In this document: piece after piece, positions 25,171-33,906 of the stretch
How positions within the stretch are numbered: position 1 is the first letter of the stretch
Layout of the letters: the number at the start of each line of letters is the position of its first letter
Source: Galbitalea sp. SE-J8
GTDB taxonomy: Bacteria > Actinomycetota > Actinomycetes > Actinomycetales > Microbacteriaceae
Reading direction: 5' to 3'
Length of the DNA: 64,000 nt
Assembly: GCF_030345695.1 (NCBI RefSeq)
Contig: NZ_JAUASV010000001.1
Span: forward strand, 186,001-250,000
Position numbers and translations under genes: made by a program
Notes under the pieces: generated by a model
What the model saw: only the letters and a program-made list of their open reading frames with translations
Database searches by the model: none
What the model was told of the DNA's origin: nothing

Positions 25171-25884
25171 TCGCTCCGCCGGTTGAGGAGCGCCGTGAGC
25201 GAAGCGAACGTCGCGTCTCGAAACCCGCCCGTATGCGGAGGGGGGTGTGAGGGTCTCGAGACGCCGGCTCGCTGCGCTCGCAGGCTCCTCGACCAGCGGT
25301 GTGGAGCTGTTCGTTCCGCTGGTTGAGGAGCGCCGTGAGCGGAGCGAACGTCGCGTCTCGAAACCAGCCGTGCGCGGAGGGGGGGTGTGGTGGTCTCGAG
25401 ACGCCGGCTCGCTCCGCTCGCAGGCTCCTCGACCAGCGGTGTGGAGCTGTTCGTTCCGCTGGTTGAGGAGCGCCGTGAGCGAAGCGAACGCCGCGTCTCG
25501 AAACCAACCCTACGCGGAGGGGGGTGTGGTGGTCTCGAGACGCCGGCTCGCTCCGCTCGCAGGCTCCTCGACCAGCGGTGTGGAGCTGTTCGTTCCGCTG
25601 GTTGAGGAGCGCCGTGAGCGGAGCGAACGTCGCGTCTCGAAACCAGCCCTATGCCGAGGGAACTGTGGTGGTCTCGAGACGCCGGCTCGCTCCGCTCGCG
25701 GGCTCCTCGACCAGCGGACGGTGGTGGTCTCGAGACGCCGGCTCGCTCCGCTCGCGGGCTCCTCGACCAGCGGACGGTGGCGGTCTCGAGACGCCGGCTC
25801 GCTCCGCTCGCGGGCTCCTCGACCAGCGGACGGTGGCGGTCTCGAGACGCCGGCTCGCTCCGCTCGCAGGCTCCTCGACCAGCG
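25171..25884. repeat. Array of palindromic repeats, related to the elements in lhr
   Basis: This fills most of the 25123-25941 gap, which has no gene. A ~48-bp right half (GGTCTCGAGACGCCGGCTCG...CTCCTCGACCAGCGG) begins at 25252, 25392, 25531, 25670, 25726, 25782 and 25838. Left halves (GGTTGAGGAGCGCCGTGAGC...CGTCTCGAAACC) begin at 25181, 25321, 25461 and 25600. The period is 139-140 bp for the paired units and 56 bp for the last four. Compared with lhr the halves are joined inside-out. After 25884 comes a G-rich run to the next stop codon. Confidence 0.9.
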
Positions 25885-25941
25885 GGGGCGGGGGCGGGAG
25901 CGGAGGCGGAGGCGGGGGCGGAGGGCGGAGGGCGGAGGCGG

Positions 25942-26865
25942 TCAGACGTGGGCGCGCACGAAGGCCCTCACCAGCGCCCGCGCGGCCTCCGCCTCGGCGA
26001 TCGGCAGCAGCGGGTAGACGTGCACCATGCCGGGCTCCTCGTGCAGGGTCACCGCGACCCCGGCATCCGTCGCACGGCTCGCGAACGCGCGGGCGTCCGC
26101 GAGCATCAGGTCGTGCGTGCCGACGACGACCATCGACGGCCCCAGCCGCGACAGGTCGCCGAACAGCGGACTCACCCGCGGGTCGTCGAGCGGCACCGCG
26201 CCGCGGTACGCGTCGCCGTTCACCCGCAGCCCGACGGGCGACAGCCACGGATCCACCGCGTCGAGGTCCGGGAGCGCGGGGTCCGTCAGCCCGAGGTCGA
26301 GCCAGGGCGCGATGAGCGCCGTCGGCAGCGGACGACCGGAGGCGAGCACGGATGCCACGGCGAGCCCGCCACCCGCGGAGTCGCCCATGACGACATCCGC
26401 CCCGCTCGCGGCGACGAGGTCGGCCATCGCGGGCACCGTGCGGTCCGCCGTCCAGACCGGGCCGAGCGGGTAGATCGGCACGATCGCCCGCACGCCCGTC
26501 GTGCGCGCCAGGTCACCGACGTACTTCCACTGGAACGTGCTGATCTCGTGCACGTACGATCCGCCGTGCAGGTACACCACCGTGCCGACCGGAGCCTGCT
26601 GCGGCTCGACCGTGAACACCGGGAAGCCCGCGTCGTCCGCGCGCGACACCGCGAGGTCGCGGAACGGCGGCGGGGCGAACCGCGCGGGCTTGCGCAGCTG
26701 CGCCTCGATGCTCTCGCGACTCAGCTCGGCCGAGCGGTAGCGGTGCTTCGCGCCGGTGAGCATGCCGACGAGCGGCAGGAGGCTCGACGGCAGGTGCGCG
26801 CCCGGCAGGTGCGGGCCCGCCGCGTGCCCGCCCGGCGGATGCGCGCCCGGCGAGTGCGCGTTCAC
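25942..26865 (-). CDS. Alpha/beta hydrolase of the lipase/esterase (HSL) type
   Basis: 307 residues with the hormone-sensitive-lipase motifs YLHGGSYVHE (oxyanion hole), GDSAGGG (Ser nucleophile), THDLML (acid) and MVHVYPL (His). Residues ~5-25 form an odd His/Pro/Gly repeat (PGAHPPGGHAAGPHLPGAH) upstream of the usual LLPLV start of this group. GTG 26865, 7 nt after the nucleoside hydrolase stop, is preferred; ATG 26763 is the only later alternative and would remove conserved residues. It is co-transcribed with the nucleoside hydrolase. Confidence 0.82.
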   Translation of the reverse strand: MNAHSPGAHPPGGHAAGPHLPGAHLPSSLLPLVGMLTGAKHRYRSAELSRESIEAQLRKPARFAPPPFRDLAVSRADDAGFPVFTVEPQQAPVGTVVYLHGGSYVHEISTFQWKYVGDLARTTGVRAIVPIYPLGPVWTADRTVPAMADLVAASGADVVMGDSAGGGLAVASVLASGRPLPTALIAPWLDLGLTDPALPDLDAVDPWLSPVGLRVNGDAYRGAVPLDDPRVSPLFGDLSRLGPSMVVVGTHDLMLADARAFASRATDAGVAVTLHEEPGMVHVYPLLPIAEAEAARALVRAFVRAHV

Positions 26866-26872
26866 GCGGCCG

Positions 26873-27829
26873 TCACAGCGTGAGCACGGTGTCGACGAGG
26901 TGATCGCCGAGCTGCGAGTCGGTGCGCAGCACGACGCGCACGTGCGCGCCGGGGTGATCCCGCGGCCCGATCCGCTGGCCGCGCAGATCGCAGATCGTCT
27001 GCCCCCGGCCGGGACCGTCGGTCGCGTCGACGACGACGGGGATCGCGGGGGCGATCGAGGCACGGATGCCGCCGACCGCGAGCGCCGCCGCGAGCGGGTC
27101 GTGCAGCGCGCACGCGCGGTGCCCGTACAGGTCGACGTAGAACCCGAAGTACAGGTCGAGGATGCGGCCGAGCGCCTCCGCGAACGGCCGGCCCGACTCG
27201 AGCAGGCGCACCCGGTGGTCCTCGTCGAGCTGGTGCTCGAGCGTGACGTCGAGCGGCACGAGCACGATCGGCCAGTCCGCCTCGAGGACCGCGGCAGCGG
27301 CATCCGCGTCGTTGTGGATGTTGGCCTCGGCGACCGGCGTGACGTTGCCGGGCACGATCGCCGCGCCGCCCATGATCGTGACGACGGCGACCCGGCTCGG
27401 CAGCGTCGGGTCGAGCTGCAGCGCGAGCGCGAGGTTCGTGAGCGGGCCGACCGCGACGATCTCGAGCGCACCCGCGTACTCGTGGCTCAGCCAGACGAGC
27501 AGCTCGGCGGCCGACTCGTCGACCGGCTCGGCCGCGGCTCGGGGGAGCTCGACGTTGCCGACGCCGTTGCGCCCGTGGATGTGCGGCACCCCGCCCTCGA
27601 ACGGACGCGCGAGCGGATGCTGCGCCCCGATCGCCACGGGCGCGCCGCGGCCCGCGAGCGCCATCAGGTCGAGCGTGTTGCGGGCCGCCGTGGTCGCGTC
27701 GACGTTGCCGCTCACGGTGCCGACGCCGAGCAGCTCGATCTCGCCCGCGGCGTCGCTCGCGAGCAGGTAGCCGAGCGCGAGGGCATCGTCGATGCCGGTG
27801 TCACAGTCGAAGTACAGCGGTCGCCCCAT
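26873..27829 (-). CDS. Inosine-uridine type nucleoside hydrolase
   Basis: 318 residues. The calcium-binding signature DCDTGIDDALAL is at the N terminus; GPLTNLALAL and IMGGAAIVPGNVTPVAEANIHNDADAA complete the pattern, and DP in HDPLAAAL supplies a late ligand. It splits nucleosides into base and ribose and would fit downstream of the secreted nuclease and nucleotidase, though the genes are far apart. TACCCT 6 nt before ATG marks a leaderless start. Confidence 0.92.
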   Translation of the reverse strand: MGRPLYFDCDTGIDDALALGYLLASDAAGEIELLGVGTVSGNVDATTAARNTLDLMALAGRGAPVAIGAQHPLARPFEGGVPHIHGRNGVGNVELPRAAAEPVDESAAELLVWLSHEYAGALEIVAVGPLTNLALALQLDPTLPSRVAVVTIMGGAAIVPGNVTPVAEANIHNDADAAAAVLEADWPIVLVPLDVTLEHQLDEDHRVRLLESGRPFAEALGRILDLYFGFYVDLYGHRACALHDPLAAALAVGGIRASIAPAIPVVVDATDGPGRGQTICDLRGQRIGPRDHPGAHVRVVLRTDSQLGDHLVDTVLTL

Positions 27830-27835
27830 CCGTCG

Positions 27836-27841
27836 AGGGTA
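27836..27841 (-). promoter_or_regulatory. -10 box of the leaderless nucleoside hydrolase (TACCCT)
   Basis: Minus-strand TACCCT, 6 nt before ATG 27829. Confidence 0.5.
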
Positions 27842-27940
27842 TCGAGGCCGGCGCGCCTACCGCGCGCGCCTGACCGCGGAGCGCCGCGCGCCGCCGAGGC
27901 GCGGGCGTCCGAACATCCCGCACCGCCGAACGCGGGCGGC

Positions 27941-28414
27941 TCAGCGCCCGGTGCCGTCCGGGGCGCGGTCGACGTCACCGCGCCATCCGCCGGTCTCGAA
28001 GCCCTGCGCCTCGATGATGTCCTTGAACCGCTTCAGGTCGCCCGCGATCTGCACGTCGTCGACCTGCAGGATGCTGCCCGCCTTCTCGACGATCCCCTCC
28101 GGCTTCCAGTCGAACTCGACGCTCACCCGCGTGCTGTCATCGGCGATGCGGTGGAACGTGACGACGCCCGCGTGGGTCTCGCCGTCGACGCTCTTCCACG
28201 CGATGCGCTCGTCGGGATGCTGCTCGGTGATCTCGGCGTCGAACTCGCGCTTCGCCCCGCCGATCGAGACGTTCCAGTGCAGGTGCGTGTCGTCGATCTG
28301 GCTGATCGAGTCGACGCCGTTCATGAACTCGGGGAACTCCTCGAACTGGGTCCACTGGTTGTACGCGACGCTGATCGGCACATCGACGTCGATGCTCTTC
28401 TGCACGGTGGTCAT
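27941..28414 (-). CDS. SRPBCC (COQ10/polyketide cyclase-like) protein
   Basis: 157 residues: VQKSIDVDVPISVAYNQWTQFEEFPEFMNGVDSI is the characteristic first strand and helix of the coenzyme Q-binding/cyclase-like SRPBCC group often linked to stress or membrane lipids. GVVTFHRIADDSTRVSVEFDW matches the later strands. A strong GAGGAGGT site precedes ATG 28414. Ligand and role are unknown. A 111-bp gap separates it from the nucleoside hydrolase start; no feature is seen there. Confidence 0.82.
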   Translation of the reverse strand: MTTVQKSIDVDVPISVAYNQWTQFEEFPEFMNGVDSISQIDDTHLHWNVSIGGAKREFDAEITEQHPDERIAWKSVDGETHAGVVTFHRIADDSTRVSVEFDWKPEGIVEKAGSILQVDDVQIAGDLKRFKDIIEAQGFETGGWRGDVDRAPDGTGR

Positions 28415-28448
28415 GGCGACCTCCTCTTCCGGTTCGTGGCTGACCACG

Positions 28449-29420
28449 CTAGAGAGCACCGGTCCGGCGCGCCTCGCATCCGGCCGACTCGCACGTCGCG
28501 CCCAGGCGGCGCGCCCGGGCGTCGCGCCCGGGCGTCGCGCCCGGCGCGCTCGGGCCGCCGGGACGCCGGGCGAGCACCGTGACCCCGACGCTCGCCGCCG
28601 TGACGAGGGCGAGGGCGAGCCACTGCCGCCAGCCGAGCGCCTGGTGCAGCACGACGAGTCCGGCGAGTGCGGCGATCGCGGGCCCGAGGCTCGACAGCAC
28701 GCCGAACACCCGGGTCGGGATGCGGCGGAGCGCCGCGAACTCGAGCGAGTACGGGATGACGGATGTCGCGAGCCCCACCCCGAGGAAGACGAGCAGCAGA
28801 CGCGGGTCGGCCGCGACGGCCGATCCGGCCGGCGCCGCCCCGAACGGCAGCACGACGAGGGTCGCGACGAGCATGGACACGGCGAGCGGGTCGAGCCCCG
28901 TCGCCCGGGAGCCGAGGCTCGCGCTCGTGACGATGTATCCCGCCCAGAACACCGCGGCGAGCGCCGCGAGCCCGAGCCCGGCGAGGTCGAGGGCGCCCGG
29001 CCCGCGCGACTCGAGCGCCTCGAGGCCGAGGAGCACGACGCCGGCGAGCGCGAGGAGTGCCCAGGCGGCATCCACTGCGCGTCTCGTCTGCGCGAGCGCG
29101 ACGCCGAGCGGGCCGAGGAACTCGACCGTGACCGCGACCCCGATCGGCACGTGCTGGATGGCGAGGTAGATGAGGGTGTTCATGCCGCCGAGCGCGATGC
29201 CGAGGGCGACGACCGTGAGCCAGGTGCGGCGGTTCCACGCGCGCACCCGCGGACGCACGACGAGCAGCATGACGACGCTCGCGAACACGAGCCGCAGCGC
29301 GGCGGCGCCCACCGGGCCGGTCTCGCCGAAGAACGTGCGGGCCGTCGCGCTGCCGAACTGCACCGAGAACACCGCGGCGACGGCGAGCAGGGGCGCGGGG
29401 ATCCGGTCGAGCGCGCGCAC
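28449..29420 (-). CDS. EamA/DMT-family transporter (RhtA-like)
   Basis: 323 residues with about ten hydrophobic helices in two EamA halves (VGAAALRLVFASVVMLLVV, IPTRVFGVLSSLGPAIAALAG). The pattern PIGVAVTVEFLGPLGVAL is typical of RhtA-type exporters of amino acids and related metabolites. The last ~35 residues are a basic, low-complexity tail made by a 13-bp GC repeat (28511-28545). GTG start with TAGGCT 6 nt upstream. The substrate cannot be predicted. Confidence 0.85.
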   Translation of the reverse strand: MRALDRIPAPLLAVAAVFSVQFGSATARTFFGETGPVGAAALRLVFASVVMLLVVRPRVRAWNRRTWLTVVALGIALGGMNTLIYLAIQHVPIGVAVTVEFLGPLGVALAQTRRAVDAAWALLALAGVVLLGLEALESRGPGALDLAGLGLAALAAVFWAGYIVTSASLGSRATGLDPLAVSMLVATLVVLPFGAAPAGSAVAADPRLLLVFLGVGLATSVIPYSLEFAALRRIPTRVFGVLSSLGPAIAALAGLVVLHQALGWRQWLALALVTAASVGVTVLARRPGGPSAPGATPGRDARARRLGATCESAGCEARRTGAL

Positions 29421-29426
29421 CCGTCG

Positions 29427-29432
29427 AGCCTA
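29427..29432 (-). promoter_or_regulatory. -10 box of the leaderless EamA gene (TAGGCT)
   Basis: Minus-strand TAGGCT, 6 nt before GTG 29420. Confidence 0.5.
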
Positions 29433-29449
29433 GGCGCGCATCGACGGGC

Positions 29450-30157
29450 TCAGTGCCAGGCGCCGGCCGGCGCCGTGACGATCTTCACGGGCGCGGTGCT
29501 CCAGTGGTGGCCGTTCGCGTAGTGGCTCGTCGACCAGCGCGACGCCCAGATCACGCGGGCCGTGGCGTCGGCGCTCTGCTTCGCGTCGAACGCGGCCGCG
29601 ATGTCGGAGAAGATCGGGCGACGCAGGTTCTCGGCGGCCTTCTGCGCGGCCGTCTGCAGCTCGGAGTACACGCCCGTGCCGCCTCCGCCGCCCGAGCCAT
29701 AGCCGTTGTTGAGCGGGTTGTTGCGGTTGAACCAGTCGTCCGGTCCGTTCTCCTGCCGCATCCAGCGCAGGAACACGGTGACGTTCTCCTGGGTGATCGG
29801 GAAGTCGCCGTCGAGCAGCACGAGCGTCGCCCAGTCGGCGTTGGTGCCGCTCGCGACGAGCGATTCGACGCCGTCGGATGCCGTCGCATCCGGGCGCGCG
29901 ATGACCGGCTCGTCGGCCGCCGCCGACACGACGAGCGACTGCGACTCGAGGTCGGTGACGCTCGACGGAAGGTCCTGCGCCTGCGCGCTCGCGACCGGCA
30001 CGATCGCGACGGATGCCACGAGCCCGAGCACGGCGAGCGCCTCCAGCCCCGATCGGCGGCGCATCGCGATGCGGGGTCGCGGGGTCGCGGTGCCGACGAC
30101 GGGCGCCGGCGGAGTGGCCGGCGCGTCGGGTCGGGTGGCGCGTCGTGGAGAAGGCAT
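29450..30157 (-). CDS. Secreted protein with a lysozyme-like domain
   Basis: 235 residues: a long twin-basic N terminus (RPRIAMRRRSG) before a hydrophobic helix ending VASAQAQ, so it is exported. The mature part contains FLRWMRQENGPDDWFNRNNP, a Gly-rich loop, VYSELQTAAQKAAENLR and ASRWSTSHYANG. That order (helix with Glu, NNP, Gly loop, alpha repeat, W-x-T) resembles lysozyme-like cell-wall hydrolase domains of actinophage proteins. Glu in RQEN would be the acid. I rate the fold likely and the activity possible. ATG 30157 is the start that precedes the signal sequence. Confidence 0.6.
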   Translation of the reverse strand: MPSPRRATRPDAPATPPAPVVGTATPRPRIAMRRRSGLEALAVLGLVASVAIVPVASAQAQDLPSSVTDLESQSLVVSAAADEPVIARPDATASDGVESLVASGTNADWATLVLLDGDFPITQENVTVFLRWMRQENGPDDWFNRNNPLNNGYGSGGGGGTGVYSELQTAAQKAAENLRRPIFSDIAAAFDAKQSADATARVIWASRWSTSHYANGHHWSTAPVKIVTAPAGAWH

Positions 30158-30286
30158 GCCCGGCCAGGGTAACAAATCGATTACGACGGCGCGCGGGGGA
30201 TCGGCCGATCCGGGAGGTGCGGGTCGTCCACCCTGCCACGGGACGGCGCCGTCCGGGGCGAACGTGACGATTGTGACGCGCTGTTG

Positions 30287-30303
30287 CCCCCGGTGTAGCC
30301 GGG
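30287..30303. other. Perfect hairpin between divergent genes
   Basis: CCCCGG TGTAG CCGGGG, 6-bp stem and 5-nt loop, in the 236-bp divergent region. There is no T-run, so it is not an obvious terminator. Near the minus-strand gene the region also holds GTAACAAATCGATTAC (a partial palindrome). No clear promoter could be assigned. Confidence 0.4.
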
Positions 30304-30393
30304 GATGGCGGACCCGCGCCCGCCCGGCCAGGGTGGCCCCTCGTTCGCCATCCACGGCCCGGTCCCCGGGCCCCTCCATCGAAAGTCACCGAC

Positions 30394-32013
30394 ATGCCAC
30401 AGTTCCGCGCCCGCGCCGCCATCGCGCTGGGTCTGGCCGCCGGCCTCGTCCTCGCCGGCTGCTCGGCGACTCCGGGCACCGACGCCGACGAGGCGTCGAC
30501 GGCCGAGACCGTCCAGACCGGGGGCACGTACACCCACGCGTTCTCCGCCGTCGGCGCGATCACGTCCCTCGATCCGCCGACCCTGATCTTCCACGAGGCG
30601 CTCCAGGTGGTGCGCGCGCTCGCCGACTCCCTCGTCGACCAGAAGCCGGACGGCACGATCGTGCCGTGGATCGCCGAGAGCTGGGAGATCAACGACGACG
30701 CGACCGTCTACACGTTCCACCTGCGCGAGGGCGGCACGTTCTCCGACGGCGCCCCCATCGACGCGGCGGCCGTCAAGGCGAACTTCGATCGCGCGGTGGC
30801 GCTCGGCCCGAAGGCCGTCGGCGCGTACCCGCTGCTGCTGGGCCTCACCGAGACGAAGGTCGTCGACCCGCGCACCGTCGAGTTCGACTTCGCGAAGCCC
30901 GCCGCGTACTTCCTGCAGGCGGTGTCGGGTGCCGTGTTCGGCCTCATCTCGCCGAACGACCTCGGCAAGGATCCGGCCGACCTGGCGAAGGGCGAGTACG
31001 CCGGATCGGGACCGTTCACCCTCGCGAGCTACAACCCGCAGACCGAGATCGACCTCGACAAGCGGGTCGGGTACGACACCCCGTCGTCGATCGCGGAGCA
31101 CACCGGCGACGCGTACGTCGACCACCTGCGCCTGGTCGAGATCGGCGACGCGTCCACCCGGGCCAACCAGGTCGCCGACGGCGAGATCCAGTCGGCCGCG
31201 CTCATCGCCTTCCAGGACGAGGCACGACTGAGCGCGACCGAGGGCGTCACCCTGCTGCCACTGAAGATCCCCGGGCTCACCGAGACGCTCATCATCAACC
31301 AGAAGTCGTTCCTGGGGACCGACGCGCCCGCCCGTGAGGCGATCCAGCTCGCGATCGACTCGAAGACGATCGTCAGCACGGTGTTCGGGCCGAGCTACGG
31401 CGCCGGTGCGAGCGCCATCGGCAGCGGCACGCCCGGGTTCGCCGACCAGAGCGGCGCCATCGAGTACGACCCGGCGAAGGCGGAGCGGGTGCTCGACGAC
31501 GACGGCTGGACGGTCGGCGACGACGGCATCCGCACCAAGGACGGCACGCGGTTCACCGTCCGCGTGCCCGCGATCGGCAACTGGCCGGGCGCCGAGCTGC
31601 TGCAGGCCCAGCTGCTCAAGGTCGGCATCGACCTGCCGCTCGACAAGTCCGACCAGGCGACGTCGAGCGCGGCGCTCGCGAACGGCGACTACGAGGCCGA
31701 CAAATGGCAGATGACTCGCGCCGACGTGTCGGTGCTCAATGCGGTGTGGAACTCCAACCACACCTCGCAGGGCTACGCCTGGGCCAGCCCCGGACCGCTC
31801 GACGAGCTGCTCGACGCCCAGGAGTCGGCGATCGACCCGGGCGATCGGGCGGCGGCATCGGCGAAGGTGCAGCAGTACCTCATCGAGAACCACTGGGCGA
31901 TCCCGCTCGACGACCGCGCGTGGACGTACGCGTACAACGCGTCGGCGCACGGCCTGCGCGCCGACGGCGAGACGAAGCTCGTGTTCTACGACGTCTGGGT
32001 GAGCCAGGGCTGA
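30394..32013 (+). CDS. ABC importer substrate-binding lipoprotein (family 5)
   Basis: 539 residues. The lipoprotein signal ends VLAGCSA with Cys 23 as anchor. The body is a peptide/nickel-type (DppA/OppA) binding protein: VRALADSLVDQKPDGTIVPW, then a typical YTFHLREGGTFSDG, and later AIQLAIDSKTIV and GTPGFAD. It captures the substrate for the permeases and ATPase encoded just downstream. The first gene of a probable eight-gene operon. The substrate is not evident; the context suggests an organic sulfur or oxidisable compound. Confidence 0.9.
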   Translation: MPQFRARAAIALGLAAGLVLAGCSATPGTDADEASTAETVQTGGTYTHAFSAVGAITSLDPPTLIFHEALQVVRALADSLVDQKPDGTIVPWIAESWEINDDATVYTFHLREGGTFSDGAPIDAAAVKANFDRAVALGPKAVGAYPLLLGLTETKVVDPRTVEFDFAKPAAYFLQAVSGAVFGLISPNDLGKDPADLAKGEYAGSGPFTLASYNPQTEIDLDKRVGYDTPSSIAEHTGDAYVDHLRLVEIGDASTRANQVADGEIQSAALIAFQDEARLSATEGVTLLPLKIPGLTETLIINQKSFLGTDAPAREAIQLAIDSKTIVSTVFGPSYGAGASAIGSGTPGFADQSGAIEYDPAKAERVLDDDGWTVGDDGIRTKDGTRFTVRVPAIGNWPGAELLQAQLLKVGIDLPLDKSDQATSSAALANGDYEADKWQMTRADVSVLNAVWNSNHTSQGYAWASPGPLDELLDAQESAIDPGDRAAASAKVQQYLIENHWAIPLDDRAWTYAYNASAHGLRADGETKLVFYDVWVSQG

Positions 32014-32077
32014 CGAGCGCCGCCCACCGCATCCGTACCGCATCCGCATCCGCATCGACACAGGGAAGGACTCCGTG

Positions 32078-33034
32078 ATGCTCCTGCTCCGCTACTGGGG
32101 CGCGAAGCTCGCCCAGTCGGTGTTCGTGCTGTGGGCGGCGTTCACGCTCAGCTTCTTCATCCTCTACGGGCTGCCGAGCGACCCCGTGTCGCTCATGCTC
32201 AGCCAGGGCGGCGCCTCCGGCAACCTCGATCCGGAGGCGATCGCCGCCCTCAACCGGGAGTACGGCTTCGACCGTCCGCTCGTCCTGCAGTACGTCGACC
32301 ACCTGGGGGCCTTCCTCCGCGGCGACTTCGGCACCTCGATCGAGCAGGGGCAGCCCGTCGTCGACATCGTGGGCCGGGGCATCGGCTCGACCACGGTGCT
32401 CGCGCTCGCCGGATTCGGCGTCGCCGTCGCGCTCGGCCTCGCGCTCGCCGTGGTCGCGTCGAGCACCCGGATGCGGTGGCTGCGCCAGGTGCTGCAGTCC
32501 CTGCCGCCGCTCGCCCTCTCGCTGCCGCCGTTCTGGCTCGGGCTCGTGCTGCTGCAGCTGTTCTCGTTCACGTTCCACTGGTTCCCGTCGTTCGGCGACC
32601 GGGCGCCGAACACCCTCGTGCTGCCCACCCTCACCCTCGCCATCCCGGTGTCGGCGACGATCGCCCAGGTGCTCACGAAGAACTTCCTGACGACCTGGCA
32701 GCAGCCCTTCGTGCAGGTCGCGCAGGCGAAGGGACTCGGCCGGCCCCGGCTGCTGTCGCGCCACGTGCTGCGCAACGCCGTCATCCCGGCGCTCACCATG
32801 GCGGGCATCACGTTCGGGCACCTGCTCGCCGGCACCGTCATCACCGAGACCGTCTTCTCGAGGGCCGGGCTCGGGCGGGTGACCCAGCAGGCGGTGACGC
32901 AGCAGGACCTCCCGGTCGTGCAGTTCGTCGTCGTGCTGGCGGCGGCGATCTTCGTCGTCGTCAACCTCCTCGTCGACGGGCTCTACCCGGTGATCGATCC
33001 CCGCATCCGCCGGCGCGGGCTGGTGGCGGCATGA
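32078..33034 (+). CDS. ABC importer permease (DppB-like)
   Basis: About 318 residues, six helices, with YGLPSDP near the first helix (DppB-type GDP/PSDP), GSTTVLALAGFGVAVALG and the EAA loop QVAQAKGLGRPRLLSRHVLRNAVIPAL. It forms the channel with the next permease. GAAGGA lies 7 nt before ATG 32078; GTG 32075 is an in-frame alternative. The stop overlaps the next start as ATGA. The 64-bp gap to the binding protein contains short CATCCG repeats. Confidence 0.9.
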   Translation: MLLLRYWGAKLAQSVFVLWAAFTLSFFILYGLPSDPVSLMLSQGGASGNLDPEAIAALNREYGFDRPLVLQYVDHLGAFLRGDFGTSIEQGQPVVDIVGRGIGSTTVLALAGFGVAVALGLALAVVASSTRMRWLRQVLQSLPPLALSLPPFWLGLVLLQLFSFTFHWFPSFGDRAPNTLVLPTLTLAIPVSATIAQVLTKNFLTTWQQPFVQVAQAKGLGRPRLLSRHVLRNAVIPALTMAGITFGHLLAGTVITETVFSRAGLGRVTQQAVTQQDLPVVQFVVVLAAAIFVVVNLLVDGLYPVIDPRIRRRGLVAA

Positions 33035-33906
33035 GTGCGGTGCGGAGCCTGCTCGTCGGGCACCGGGGTGCGGCGCCGCGCCCCTCGGCCCGGCCGCGTC
33101 GCTGGACCCGCTGGATCGGGCTGAGCGCGTCGGCCGCGTTCGTCGTGCTCGTGCTCGTCGGCGCGTTCTTCCCGACCCTGCTGACCGGCGCCGACCCGCT
33201 CGCCGTCGATCCCACGGCAGCCCTCCAGGCGCCGTCGGCGCAGCACGTGTTCGGCACCGACTACGTCGGGCGGGACCTCTACACGCGCGTCGTGTACGGC
33301 TCGTCGCTCTCCCTGCGCGGCTCGCTGCTCGCGGTGCTCATCGCCCTCGTCGCCGGATCGCTCATCGGCCTCGTCTCGGGCTACGTCGGGGGCTTCGTCG
33401 ACACGTTCGTCATGCGCGTCATCGACGTGATCCTCGCGATCCCGGGCCTGCTGCTGTCCATGACCGTGGTCACGGCGCTCGGCTTCGGCACCGTCAACGT
33501 CGCGATCGCGGTGGGGGTCGCATCCGTCGCGGTGTTCGCCCGGCTGATGCGGGCCGAGGTGTACCGGGTGCGGGGCACGCGGTACATCGAGGCCGCGCGC
33601 CTGGTCGGGTCCTCGCGGCTGCGCATCCTGTTCCGGCACCTGCTGCCGAACTCGGCGGGCACCGTGCTGACGCTCGCCGCGCTCGAGTTCGGCGGGGCGA
33701 TCCTCGCGTTCAGCGCCCTGAGCTTCCTCGGCTACGGCGCGCAGCCGCCGCAGCCGGAGTGGGGCTCGCTCGTGAACGACGGGCGCGGATACCTGCAGAC
33801 CGCATGGTGGCTCACGACGCTGCCCGGGCTCGTCATCATCCTCACCGTGCTCGCGGCCAATCGCATCAGCCGCGCGCTCGACCCCGATCAGGAGGCGGTG
33901 CGATGA
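33031..33906 (+). CDS. ABC importer permease (DppC-like)
   Basis: 291 residues. The N-terminal cytoplasmic stretch and first helix are followed by HVFGTDYVGRDLYTRVVYG, the hallmark of DppC-type subunits, then the EAA loop EAARLVGSSRLRILFRHLLPN and LSFLGYGAQPPQPEWG. Overlaps with both neighbours (ATGA on each side) show tight translational coupling with the other permease and the ATPase. Confidence 0.92.
   Translation: MSAVRSLLVGHRGAAPRPSARPRRWTRWIGLSASAAFVVLVLVGAFFPTLLTGADPLAVDPTAALQAPSAQHVFGTDYVGRDLYTRVVYGSSLSLRGSLLAVLIALVAGSLIGLVSGYVGGFVDTFVMRVIDVILAIPGLLLSMTVVTALGFGTVNVAIAVGVASVAVFARLMRAEVYRVRGTRYIEAARLVGSSRLRILFRHLLPNSAGTVLTLAALEFGGAILAFSALSFLGYGAQPPQPEWGSLVNDGRGYLQTAWWLTTLPGLVIILTVLAANRISRALDPDQEAVR

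Noticed and set aside
25171-25884. CRISPR array
   Set aside because: Repeats are long, palindromic, of two interleaved types, with near-identical spacers and periods of 140 and 56 bp; there are no cas genes, and the same sequence is scattered elsewhere in the window.
30158-30393. c-di-AMP riboswitch upstream of the lysozyme-like gene
   Set aside because: Considered because such riboswitches precede wall hydrolases in actinobacteria, but the conserved core motifs could not be found on the minus strand.
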